The notes below the pieces were generated by a model that worked only from the letters and a program-made list of their open reading frames with translations, searched no databases and was not told where the DNA came from. Positions 1-7,716 of a stretch of DNA of 64,000 nucleotides are shown here, in pieces. Position 1 is the stretch's first letter, and every line of letters starts with the position of its first letter. Source of the stretch: Natronobacterium texcoconense (GTDB taxonomy: Archaea; Halobacteriota; Halobacteria; Halobacteriales; Natrialbaceae); NCBI RefSeq assembly GCF_900104065.1, contig NZ_FNLC01000001.1, positions 496,001 to 560,000 on the forward strand. The letters run 5' to 3'. A program made the position numbers and the translations under genes.

Positions 1-920
1 CAGACCAGGAGGTCCTGAATCGAGTCAGCGAGGACTCGGGGACGCCCGTCCACCCCGACCCCGCGACCCTCGAGACGATCCACGACAAACTCGTCCAGAA
101 ACGCGAACTCGAGGACGCAGGCGTCCCAGTCCCACCCTTCCGCGAGGTCGAGGACGCCGACGATATACGCGCGGCGATCGACGATTACGGCGCGCCGGTC
201 ATGCTGAAGGCTCGAACGGGTGGGTACGACGGTCGTGGAAACGTCCCCGTCGAGTCGAAAGACGAGGCCGACGACGCCCTCGAGTCGGTCGCCGGTCCCG
301 CGATGGTCGAGTCGTTCGTCGACTTCGAACGGGAGGTGTCGGTCATCGCCGTCAAGGGAGACGACGAGATTGCGACCTTCCCCATCGGCGAGAACGTCCA
401 CGTCGACGAGATTCTGCGAGAGACGATCGTTCCGGCGCGCTCGAGCGAGGCCGTCGAGGAGCGCGCCCGGGAAGTCGCAGCGGACGTCCTCGAGGTGATG
501 GAGGGACGTGGCGTCTACGGCATCGAGTTATTCGAAGCGGCTGACGGTGACGTTCTGCTCAACGAGATCGCTCCCCGTCCCCACAACTCCGGTCACTGGA
601 CGATCGAGGGCGCACAGTCGTCCCAGTTCGAACAGCACGTCCGTGCGGTGCTGGGCTGGCCGCTCGCGGCGACCGACCTGCGGTCGCCGACCGTCATGAC
701 GAACCTTCTCGCCGACGTCAACGAAGAACGAGAAGCCGAACTGGGCGATCTCGATCGAATTCTCGAGACGCCCGGGGCGACCCTCCACTGGTACGGGAAA
801 CGCCAGGCACGGCCGCTGCGAAAGATGGGCCACGTGACGGTTACTCGCGAGGACGCGAGTCGGGAGGAACTGCTGGAGACCGCCCGCGAACTCGAGGACG
901 CCGTCTCGTTCCGATCGTAG
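1..920 (+). CDS. purK: 5-(carboxyamino)imidazole ribonucleotide synthase (partial, N-terminus missing)
   Basis: ATP-grasp enzyme of de novo purine synthesis that carboxylates AIR on nitrogen with ATP and bicarbonate. The window cuts the N-terminal Rossmann part; the frame is open from base 3. Visible family features are the ATP-grasp core (VMLKARTGGYDGRGN, residues about 64-78 of the visible part), VESFVDFEREVSVI, YGIELFEAADGDVLLNEIAPRPHNSGHWTIE and the C-terminal domain. The product of PurK is the substrate of PurE, encoded just downstream at 1545 on the same strand with one small gene between them. The family assignment is secure; only the start is unseen. Confidence 0.95.
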   Translation, partial: DQEVLNRVSEDSGTPVHPDPATLETIHDKLVQKRELEDAGVPVPPFREVEDADDIRAAIDDYGAPVMLKARTGGYDGRGNVPVESKDEADDALESVAGPAMVESFVDFEREVSVIAVKGDDEIATFPIGENVHVDEILRETIVPARSSEAVEERAREVAADVLEVMEGRGVYGIELFEAADGDVLLNEIAPRPHNSGHWTIEGAQSSQFEQHVRAVLGWPLAATDLRSPTVMTNLLADVNEEREAELGDLDRILETPGATLHWYGKRQARPLRKMGHVTVTREDASREELLETARELEDAVSFRS

Positions 921-1047
921 TCGCGGCAGTTTACGACGGGCGGTCTCGCTCCGCCCCGATCATGTTCGTGTGATGGTTTGTCGGACGATCCAACGCGAAC
1001 GTGTTCGTCCGAAACCAGTGTCTTGGGGCTCGTAACGCAGAAAACGT

Positions 1048-1054
1048 TTTATAC
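1048..1054 (+). promoter_or_regulatory. TATA box of the 1078 gene
   Basis: TTTATAC lies about 27 nt before the ATG at 1078, the spacing of a leaderless haloarchaeal transcript. It supports 1078 as the start and shows that this gene can be transcribed independently of purK. Confidence 0.6.
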
Positions 1055-1077
1055 GCCTTCCTGTAAGGTAGTTAGAC

Positions 1078-1419
1078 ATGCTCGACACAGAACACGTCCT
1101 CGACCGGCTCTCGGAGGGTCGTGGATCGGAGATCGACCTCGGCCCCGAGCCGACGAAAGCCGAGATTCGCGAGGTCGTCGAACAGTTCAAAGCCGAGGGC
1201 CTGTGTGGTCGCCGCGTCGCCGAACAGCGATTCGGACCGTACCTCATCGCGAGCGACGGTTACGGCCAGCGCGAACTGGACCTCCTCGAGGAAGTACTCG
1301 AGGCGGAGTACGAGGGAACCGATCTCTGTCTGAAAACTCGCCGCTCCGAGTGTATAGTAGCCACTGCAAGTCAATGCACACCTGATCGCACGAGGGTTGT
1401 GCGATCAGTGTGTAAATAG
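1078..1419 (+). CDS. Small conserved-looking acidic protein of unknown function
   Basis: 113 residues, not recognised. The first ~88 residues have normal haloarchaeal composition: an acidic helix-rich stretch (EIREVVEQFKAEGLCGRRVAE), then FGPYLIASDGYGQRELDLLEEVLEAEYEG. From about residue 92 the sequence becomes basic and cysteine-rich (IVATASQCTPDRTRVVRSVCK). That tail is encoded entirely inside the palindromic element 1353-1436, which also supplies the stop codon. The original C-terminus was therefore probably cut or replaced by the element. A TATA box sits 27 nt upstream. The gene separates purK from purE, but nothing in the sequence ties it to purine synthesis. Confidence 0.65.
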   Translation: MLDTEHVLDRLSEGRGSEIDLGPEPTKAEIREVVEQFKAEGLCGRRVAEQRFGPYLIASDGYGQRELDLLEEVLEAEYEGTDLCLKTRRSECIVATASQCTPDRTRVVRSVCK

Positions 1420-1436
1420 TTGCAGTTGTTACTATA
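1353..1436. repeat. 84-bp palindromic dispersed repeat, family A, copy 1
   Basis: Imperfect inverted repeat bounded by TATAGTA and TACTATA, with arms of about 38 nt folding around a short GAGGGTT-type loop; the inner arms are TGATCGCAC / GTGCGATCA. The same 84-bp design recurs at 19862-19945 and 29854-29937, with a variant at 29934-30014 and a half copy at 34508-34543. It overlaps the 3' end of the 1078 gene. Confidence 0.8.
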
Positions 1437-1544
1437 GCCGTCTGCGCGGCGGTTGTCAGGGATCGCGCTGAGTGGCGGTTTCGAAAGCGTGCTGAGCGGG
1501 CCAAATCACCACCTTTCATTGCTCCTGCGACGGAAGCCGCGCGT

Positions 1545-2183
1545 ATGACCGCACCGGCAGTCGACGACCTGATCGACCGACTCCACGAGGAGTCTACAGC
1601 GGATCGACCGACGGAGGAGACCCCGGACGTCGGCATCGTCATGGGCAGCGACTCCGACCTCGAGACGATGATGACCGGCGGGAAGCGCCGCGGAGCCTAC
1701 GACGCCTTCGTCGACGAACTCGGTTTCACCGAGCAGACCGATTACGAGAACCCGCCCGAGGAACGCTTTACCTTCGAGACCTACGTCACCTCGGCCCACC
1801 GGACGCCGGACCTGATGACGGCCTACGCCGAGACAGCCGAGGACCGCGGTCTCGAGGTTATCATCGCGGGCGCAGGCGGCAAGTCCGCGGACCTGCCGAA
1901 CATGACGGCTTCGATCGCGTACCCGCTGCCAGTGATCGGCGTCCCGGTTCAGGAGAAGTCCGTCGACAGCGTGATCGGAATGCCGACGGGCGCGCCGCTG
2001 GTCGCCGTCGACGCCGGCAAGTCGTTCAACGCCGCGCTCTCGGCCGCCCAGATTCTCGCCCGCCAGCACGACGAGGTGCGGGAGCGACTCGTCTCCTATC
2101 ACGAGGGACTCCGGCAGGGAGTCGGAACGGTTTCACGGGAGCTACACGACGAGGGGACTCCCGCCTTCCGGACGCGAGAGTAG
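1545..2183 (+). CDS. purE: N5-carboxyaminoimidazole ribonucleotide mutase
   Basis: Converts N5-CAIR, made by PurK, to CAIR in purine synthesis. The 212-residue protein shows VGIVMGSDSDLETM (phosphate-binding start, about residues 27-40), TSAHRTPDLM and IIAGAGGKSADLPNMTAS, then YPLPVIGVPVQEK. It is longer than the usual ~160 residues. There is an N-terminal extension of about 25 residues and an insertion of roughly 20 residues between the MGSDSD and SAHRTP motifs. It lies 0.6 kb after purK on the same strand, which supports a shared pathway role. Confidence 0.95.
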   Translation: MTAPAVDDLIDRLHEESTADRPTEETPDVGIVMGSDSDLETMMTGGKRRGAYDAFVDELGFTEQTDYENPPEERFTFETYVTSAHRTPDLMTAYAETAEDRGLEVIIAGAGGKSADLPNMTASIAYPLPVIGVPVQEKSVDSVIGMPTGAPLVAVDAGKSFNAALSAAQILARQHDEVRERLVSYHEGLRQGVGTVSRELHDEGTPAFRTRE

Positions 2184-2315
2184 CTCTCACCGACGTGTCG
2201 GTTCGATTGCTCGTCTCGTTCGCCCGATCGTATAATATGCGGTGATTAATCAGGTTCTTTCTTCGTCGCTGACGGCACTCTCGGCCCGTATTGAGCCGGA
2301 AAACGAACAATCAAC

Positions 2316-2323
2316 CCTTATAT
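2316..2323 (+). promoter_or_regulatory. Probable TATA box of the complex I operon
   Basis: CCTTATAT is centred about 36 nt before the nuoA ATG at 2356, so a transcript would carry a leader of only ~10 nt. No other promoter-like gap exists before nuoN ends at 12808, which suggests that this drives the operon. Confidence 0.5.
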
Positions 2324-2355
2324 GCGTGCGGTCTGAACCTCCGAACGTTACGGAG

Positions 2356-2769
2356 ATGAACGACTGGATAGCGATCGGGGCACTTGCGTTCGTAGGACTG
2401 CTGATACCGCTGGGTATGATGGCGGTGTCGTACCTCCTGCGTCCGAGTGTACCCGAAACGAACAAACGTGCCACCTACGAGAGTGGCGAGGTTCCGACCG
2501 GCGGAACGCGCGTCCGGTTTAACATCCAGTACTACATGGTTGCGCTTCTGTTCCTCGTCTTCGATATCGAGACCGTCCTGCTGTTCCCGTGGGCGGTGGT
2601 GTACCTGGATGCGGTCGAATCGGATGCCGTTTCGCTGTTCGAAATTCTCGGCCCGATGGTCGCGTTCGTTGCCATCCTGCTCGTCGGACTCGCGTGGGCC
2701 TGGCGCAACGGCGCAGTACAGTGGGCGAAAACACCACAACAGGTGGACGCGGAGCGTGAACGACTATGA
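2356..2769 (+). CDS. nuoA: NADH-quinone oxidoreductase-like complex I subunit A
   Basis: 137-residue membrane subunit of the proton-pumping arm. It has three hydrophobic segments (about residues 6-28, 63-85 and 94-115) and the family signature YESGEVPTGGTRVRFNIQYYMVALLFLVFDIETVLLFPWA. The ATG at 2356 is chosen over the longer open frame from 2242 because the extra residues are not family-like and the TATA box lies at 2316. Its stop overlaps the nuoB start (ATGA at 2766). Confidence 0.95.
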   Translation: MNDWIAIGALAFVGLLIPLGMMAVSYLLRPSVPETNKRATYESGEVPTGGTRVRFNIQYYMVALLFLVFDIETVLLFPWAVVYLDAVESDAVSLFEILGPMVAFVAILLVGLAWAWRNGAVQWAKTPQQVDAERERL

Positions 2770-3473
2770 GTAGCGACGAACCACGACAGACGATACACGG
2801 CAGCACAGCGCCGTCGACGGACACCCGCGACTCCCGGATCGGCGAAGGCGTCGACGATCGCTTCAACTCGAAGCTTCGAGAAGCGTTCGGCGCGTCACCG
2901 TTTATCCTCACCAAGTTCGACCAGTTCATGAACTGGGTGCGCGGGAATTCGATGTTCATGCTGCAGTTCGGGATCGCCTGCTGCAGCATCGAGATGATCC
3001 ACACGTACGCGATCAAACACGACGTCGACCGCTACGGGGCCGGCGTGCCACGTGCTTCCCCGCGACAGGCCGACGTCATGATCGTCCCCGGAACGATCGT
3101 CTCGAAGTTCGGGCCGCGCATGAAGCGCGTCTACGACCAGATGCCCGAACCCAAGTTCGTCGTCGGGATGGGATCGTGTACGATCTCCGGCGGCCCGTTC
3201 CAGGAAGGGTACAACGTCGTCAAGGGCGCCGAGGAGATCATCCCGATCGACATCCACGTCCCGGGCTGTCCGCCACGACCCGAGGCGCTCATCTACGGCA
3301 TTCTCAAACTGCAAGAGCGAATCCAGAACGGCGAATCCTCGCCCGTCGTCGTCAAGCCCTACGAACTCGAGCGTTTCGGCGACCTGGAACAGGACGAACT
3401 GGTGCAGAAACTGGCAGACGAAATCGACGAGGACGATCTCGTCATGCGGTACAACTGGGCTGATTCGCCATGA
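2766..3473 (+). CDS. nuoB: Complex I subunit B (iron-sulfur cluster N2 subunit)
   Basis: 235-residue peripheral-arm subunit that holds the terminal 4Fe-4S cluster N2 and passes electrons to quinone. The four ligands are visible: the adjacent pair C72-C73 in GIACCSIEM, C138 in VGMGSCTISGG, and C168 in VPGCPPRPEALIYG. The N-terminal ~40 residues are an acidic extension typical of haloarchaeal versions. ATGA overlaps at both ends join it to nuoA and nuoCD, so translation is probably coupled. Confidence 0.97.
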   Translation: MSSDEPRQTIHGSTAPSTDTRDSRIGEGVDDRFNSKLREAFGASPFILTKFDQFMNWVRGNSMFMLQFGIACCSIEMIHTYAIKHDVDRYGAGVPRASPRQADVMIVPGTIVSKFGPRMKRVYDQMPEPKFVVGMGSCTISGGPFQEGYNVVKGAEEIIPIDIHVPGCPPRPEALIYGILKLQERIQNGESSPVVVKPYELERFGDLEQDELVQKLADEIDEDDLVMRYNWADSP

Positions 3474-5119
3474 GCACGGGCATCGAGCGACAGGAAGACG
3501 TCGAGGGGGACCTGCTCGAGGAACTGATCGGCGACCGCGCCCTCGCGCGTGACGAACACAAGAACGCACCTGGGTTCGTCGTCAACCCCGACGAGGTCCA
3601 GAGCGTCCTCTCGGATCTCAAGGAGAAGGCCGGCTACGATCACCTCTCCTGTGTCACCGCACAGGAGTACGAGGACCGGTACGAGTCGATCTACCACCTC
3701 AAGAAGTTCGCCGATGCCACCGACGAGGTCAGCGTCGTCGTACCGACGACACGCGACGATCCGGTCAGCGAGAGCGCGGAACCGGTGTTCCGCACCGCAG
3801 ACTGGCACGAGCGAGAGGCCTACGACCTCATGGGGATCGAGTACGCCGACCACCCGGACATGCGGCGGATTCTGCTGCCCGAGACGTGGCAGGGACACCC
3901 GCTCTCGAGCGACTACGACCAGGAGAAGCCACAGCTAGTCACGCTCTCAGAGCACGCGAATCCGCTGCAGGAGGACCACCACGACGCCGAGTCGGACACG
4001 ATGTTCCTGAACGTCGGGCCTCACCACCCGGCGACTCACGGTGTGCTCCACGTCAAGACGGTACTCGACGGGGAGACGGTCGTCGACGTCGAGCCCGACA
4101 TCGGCTACCTCCACCGCTGCGAGGAGCAGATGTGCCAGCAGGGGACCTACCGCCACCAGATCATGCCCTACCCCGACCGGTGGGACTACGTCTCGGCGGG
4201 CCTGCTCAACGAGTGGGCCTACGCCCGGGCGATCGAGGATCTGGCGGACATCGAGGTTCCCGAGTACGCCCAGGTCATCCGAACGATGGGTGCGGAACTG
4301 TGCCGGATCGCCTCGCACATGCTCGCGCTCGGAACCTTCGCGCTGGACGTCTACGGCGAGTTCACCGCCATCTTCATGTACACGTTCCGCGACCGCGAGA
4401 TCGTCCAGGACATTCTGGAGGATCTCACGGGGCAGCGGATGATGTTCAACTACTTCCGCGTCGGCGGGGTCGCCTGGGACCTGCCCGAACCCCGCGAGGA
4501 GTTCATCGAACAGACGCGGGACTTCCTCGACGAACTGCCGGCGAAAGTCGACGAGTACAACGACATGGTCACCTCGAACGAGATCTTCCAGACCCGGTGT
4601 ATCGACACCGGCGTGCTGGAACCCGAGGTGGCCAAAGACTACGGCTGTACCGGCCCCGTCGCCCGCGGCTCCGGCGTCGACTACGACCTCCGTCGGGACG
4701 ATCCGTACGGCTACTACGAGAATCTCGAGTGGGACGTCATCACTCGCGACGGCTGTGACAACTACGCGCGCGTCCTCACGCGGATGCAGGAGGTCGAGGA
4801 GTCGGCCAAGATCATCGAACAGTGTCTCGACCTGCTCGAGGACTGGCCCGAGGACGAACGCGAGGTTCAGGCCAACGTCCCGCGAACGCTCAAGCCGGAC
4901 GCCGACACCGAGACCTACCGTGCTGTCGAGGCCGCGAAGGGCGAACTCGGTATCTACCTCCGCTCCGATGGCACCGACAAGCCCGGCCGATTCAAGATCC
5001 GAAGTCCGTGCTTCTCGAACCTGCAGGCGCTCGAGGAGATGTCGGAAGGGGAGTACATCCCCGACCTGATCGCCTCGCTGGGTAGCCTGGATATCGTGCT
5101 CGGGGAGGTGGATCGATGA
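3470..5119 (+). CDS. nuoCD: Complex I fused subunit C/D
   Basis: 549 residues combining the 30-kDa (NuoC, about residues 1-165) and 49-kDa (NuoD, about 170-549) subunits in one chain. The NuoC part shows the characteristic WHEREAYDLMGIEYADHPD. The NuoD part begins at MFLNVGPHHPATHGVLH and contains DIGYLHRCEEQ and the C-terminal SLDIVLGEVDR, which lines the quinone site. The fusion is a known arrangement in haloarchaea and some bacteria. ATGA overlaps connect it to nuoB and nuoH. Confidence 0.97.
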   Translation: MSTGIERQEDVEGDLLEELIGDRALARDEHKNAPGFVVNPDEVQSVLSDLKEKAGYDHLSCVTAQEYEDRYESIYHLKKFADATDEVSVVVPTTRDDPVSESAEPVFRTADWHEREAYDLMGIEYADHPDMRRILLPETWQGHPLSSDYDQEKPQLVTLSEHANPLQEDHHDAESDTMFLNVGPHHPATHGVLHVKTVLDGETVVDVEPDIGYLHRCEEQMCQQGTYRHQIMPYPDRWDYVSAGLLNEWAYARAIEDLADIEVPEYAQVIRTMGAELCRIASHMLALGTFALDVYGEFTAIFMYTFRDREIVQDILEDLTGQRMMFNYFRVGGVAWDLPEPREEFIEQTRDFLDELPAKVDEYNDMVTSNEIFQTRCIDTGVLEPEVAKDYGCTGPVARGSGVDYDLRRDDPYGYYENLEWDVITRDGCDNYARVLTRMQEVEESAKIIEQCLDLLEDWPEDEREVQANVPRTLKPDADTETYRAVEAAKGELGIYLRSDGTDKPGRFKIRSPCFSNLQALEEMSEGEYIPDLIASLGSLDIVLGEVDR

Positions 5120-6210
5120 CCGGAACGACGATCCCACTGCAAAACGACGTGGTCTTACTGCCCGAGCGAATCGGCGACCTGACCGGTCTGGCCGAGTTCG
5201 GGGTTGCCGGTGAGTTGCTCGCGGCGTTTATCGCCGCCTTTATCGTCGGCAACCTGATGCTCGCGATGACCGGCGTCGCCGGTCCCTGGGCGAAACGAAA
5301 GATCACGGCCGCCTTCACCGACCGGATCGCGGTCAACCACCTCGGGCCGGGCGGCATCCTGATCATCGTCGCAGACTCGGTCCGATTGCTCTCGAAGGAA
5401 AACATCATTCCCGAGAACGCCGATCGGCCGGCTTACGACCTCGCGCCGATCGTGATCGCAGGTTCGGCGCTGCTCGGCTTCGCCGTCATCCCGATGGGAA
5501 GCGGCATCCACCTCGCAGACCCCGAAGTCGGCCTGGTGTACGTCTTCGCTGTCGCCGGCATCGCGTCGATCGGTCTGGTGATGGCTGGCTACTCCTCGGG
5601 TAACAAGTACTCGCTTCTGGGTGGCCTGCGTGCAGTCGCACAGAACGTCGCCTACGAAATCCCACTGGTCGTAACCGGGATGTCGGTCGTGCTCTTTGCG
5701 GGGTCGCTCCAGATGAGCGAAATCGTTGCCGTCCAGAACGAGACGACCCTGTTCACGATCCCCGGACTCGAGTGGGCGATCCCGGCGTGGTTCGCGCTGG
5801 TGAACCCGTTCGCGTTCGTGCTGTTCCTGATCGCGAACTTCGCGGAAGTCGGTCGGAACCCCTTCGACATGCCCGAAGCGCCGGCGGAACTCGTCGCCGG
5901 CTATCAGACCGAGTACTCGTCGGTCTACTTCGTGCTGGTCTATCTCGGGGAGTTCCTCCACATCTTCCTCGGAGGTGCGATCATCGCGACGATCTTCCTC
6001 GGCGGGCCGGCCGGACCCGGCCCGGCTGAACTGGGCATCGTCTGGTTCATCGTCAAGATCTGGGCGGTGTTCTTCCTGACCCAGTGGCTCCGTTCGGCGG
6101 TGCCACGCGTCAGGATCGACCACCTGATCGAAATCGGCTGGAAAGGACTGCTCGTCCTTTCGTTCGCTAACCTCTTCCTGACTGCAGCAATCGTTGGGGT
6201 GATCGCATGA
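5116..6210 (+). CDS. nuoH: Complex I subunit H
   Basis: 364-residue membrane subunit at the junction of the peripheral and membrane arms, contributing to the quinone chamber. About eight hydrophobic segments are seen. Family signatures are GPWAKRKITAAFTDRIAVNHLGPGG near residues 55-80 and EVGRNPFDMPEAPAELVAGYQTEYS near residues 245-270. The start overlaps the nuoCD stop, and its own stop overlaps the nuoI start. Confidence 0.97.
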   Translation: MTGTTIPLQNDVVLLPERIGDLTGLAEFGVAGELLAAFIAAFIVGNLMLAMTGVAGPWAKRKITAAFTDRIAVNHLGPGGILIIVADSVRLLSKENIIPENADRPAYDLAPIVIAGSALLGFAVIPMGSGIHLADPEVGLVYVFAVAGIASIGLVMAGYSSGNKYSLLGGLRAVAQNVAYEIPLVVTGMSVVLFAGSLQMSEIVAVQNETTLFTIPGLEWAIPAWFALVNPFAFVLFLIANFAEVGRNPFDMPEAPAELVAGYQTEYSSVYFVLVYLGEFLHIFLGGAIIATIFLGGPAGPGPAELGIVWFIVKIWAVFFLTQWLRSAVPRVRIDHLIEIGWKGLLVLSFANLFLTAAIVGVIA

Positions 6211-6668
6211 TCGGACTACTCAAATCGATGGCAACCACGATGAAACACGCACTGGACGGCTCTACCTTCACGGTAGAGTACCCGAAAACCGCTCCGGACG
6301 TCTCGCCGCGGTTCCGTGGCGTCCACAAGTTCAGCCAGGAGCGCTGTATCTGGTGTCGCCAGTGTGAGAACGTCTGTCCGAACGACACCATCCAGATCGT
6401 GATGGACGACAAGCGAAACGGCGAACAGTACAACCTCAACATCGGACAGTGCGTCTACTGTCGGCTCTGTGAGGAGGTCTGTCCCGTCGACGCCATCCTG
6501 CTGACCCAGAACTTCGAGTTCACGGGCGACACCAAACACGATCTGGTCTACAACAAAGAACAGCTGAAGTCGGTACCGTGGTACAAAGACATCGATCCCC
6601 TCGAGTCACGCGAACCCGATCGGGGTGCGTGGATCGGTGAGGGAGACGGAGAGGTCGACTACCAGTAA
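6207..6668 (+). CDS. nuoI: Complex I subunit I (2x 4Fe-4S)
   Basis: 153-residue ferredoxin-like subunit carrying clusters N6a/N6b. Both motifs are intact: CIWCRQCENVCP near residue 49 and CVYCRLCEEVCP near residue 88. With nuoEFG absent from the cluster, these are the outermost iron-sulfur clusters encoded here. An electron donor, probably a reduced ferredoxin or another carrier, would have to deliver electrons to this subunit or to NuoB/CD; that is inference. Confidence 0.97.
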   Translation: MIGLLKSMATTMKHALDGSTFTVEYPKTAPDVSPRFRGVHKFSQERCIWCRQCENVCPNDTIQIVMDDKRNGEQYNLNIGQCVYCRLCEEVCPVDAILLTQNFEFTGDTKHDLVYNKEQLKSVPWYKDIDPLESREPDRGAWIGEGDGEVDYQ

Positions 6669-6670
6669 CA

Positions 6671-6964
6671 ATGATGGAAACACTCGCGTTCGCGCTGTTC
6701 GCGTTCGTGACCCTCGCCAGTGCCGCAGGGGTCGTACTCCTGAAAGACCCCTGGCACTCGGCGCTGATGCTGGGCGTGGCGTTGCTCAGCGTCGCGGTCC
6801 ACTACGTGATGCTGGAGGCGGAGTTCGTCGCCATGATGCAGGTCCTCGTCTACGTCGGCGGGGTCCTCATTCTCATCACGTTCGCCGTGATGCTCGTCCA
6901 GCGTGAAGAGCCAGAGGGCACGACTACGACGGATGCGGACTCCGACGAGGTGGTACAGCCATGA
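6671..6964 (+). CDS. nuoJ1: Complex I subunit J, N-terminal part
   Basis: 97-residue membrane protein matching the first three helices of NuoJ: LKDPWHSALMLGVALLSVAVHYVMLEAEFVAMMQVLVYVGGVLILITFAVML. It ends in an acidic tail where a standard NuoJ would continue. The remaining helices are encoded by the next gene, so J is split in two. It starts 2 nt after the nuoI stop, and its own stop overlaps the J2 start. Confidence 0.93.
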   Translation: MMETLAFALFAFVTLASAAGVVLLKDPWHSALMLGVALLSVAVHYVMLEAEFVAMMQVLVYVGGVLILITFAVMLVQREEPEGTTTTDADSDEVVQP

Positions 6965-7407
6965 CGACCGGACCGGAACTCCGTACCGGAAAAACACTCG
7001 TGCCAGGACTGCTCGCCGTCGCCCTCTTCGGGCTGATGGCGCTCATCGTGCTGAACACGCCCTTCGGAACCGTCGGTGATCGGCCAGTCGGCTTCCCGGA
7101 GGACATCGCGATCGTCTCCGAGATCGGCTACGCACTGTTCGATCTCGGCGTGCTCCAGTCCGGCGAGATGGCGATCCCCGAAACCGAACCCTTCCTCGCG
7201 GCGTTCCTGCTGATCGCGCTCACGCTCGACGCGGCACTCGACGCTTCGCTCGTGCTCGCAAAGCGCGAAGAGGAAGGCGAACCGGTCGCGGCACTGACGA
7301 GCCAGAACGCCGGAACCGGCGCGACGGCAAGTGCCGGCACCTCGAGCGATCGAACGGCCGTCGCCGACGGTGGAGACGACGCCGAGCGTGGAGGTGAGAC
7401 GCGATGA
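6961..7407 (+). CDS. nuoJ2: Complex I subunit J, C-terminal part
   Basis: 148 residues with hydrophobic segments at about 16-35 and 75-100, including the NuoJ-like LFDLGVLQSGEMAIPETEPFLAAFLLIALTLDAALDASLVLA. The last ~50 residues are an acidic, alanine/glycine-rich tail without obvious fold. Context between J1 and K and the two-helix content support its being the second half of NuoJ. On sequence alone it would be hard to name. Confidence 0.85.
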   Translation: MTTGPELRTGKTLVPGLLAVALFGLMALIVLNTPFGTVGDRPVGFPEDIAIVSEIGYALFDLGVLQSGEMAIPETEPFLAAFLLIALTLDAALDASLVLAKREEEGEPVAALTSQNAGTGATASAGTSSDRTAVADGGDDAERGGETR

Positions 7408-7715
7408 GCGTCGGCGTCGGTATCGAGTACTACGTGTTGCTCTCGATGGGGCTGTTCTGTATCGGCCTCTTCGGTATTCTGACGCGTCGCAACGCACTGA
7501 TGTTCCTGATGTCCGTCGAGTTGATGCTGAACGCGGCCAACATCAACCTGATCGCGTTCGCACTGTATCACGGCAACCTCACCGGGCAGGTGTTCGCGCT
7601 GTTTACGATGGCGCTTGCCGCCGCCGAGGTCGCCGTCGGACTCGGGATCATCCTGGTGCTGTACCGTAACTTCCGTGACGTCGACGTCACGGTTCCGACG
7701 ACGATGAGGTGGTAA
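7404..7715 (+). CDS. nuoK: Complex I subunit K
   Basis: 103-residue subunit with three membrane helices and part of the proton channel. Family core: LFCIGLFGILTRRNALMFLMSVELMLNAANINLIAF, containing the conserved membrane glutamate of VELMLNA, followed by MALAAAEVAVGLGIIL with the second conserved glutamate. It overlaps J2 by 4 bp and lies 1 nt before nuoL. Confidence 0.96.
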   Translation: MSVGVGIEYYVLLSMGLFCIGLFGILTRRNALMFLMSVELMLNAANINLIAFALYHGNLTGQVFALFTMALAAAEVAVGLGIILVLYRNFRDVDVTVPTTMRW

Positions 7716-7716
7716 G

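Noticed and set aside
6671-7407. Split nuoJ as a frameshift or pseudogene
   Set aside because: J1 and J2 each have a clean start with the operon's usual stop/start overlap, and the split lies at a helix boundary, so it is a gene split rather than damage.
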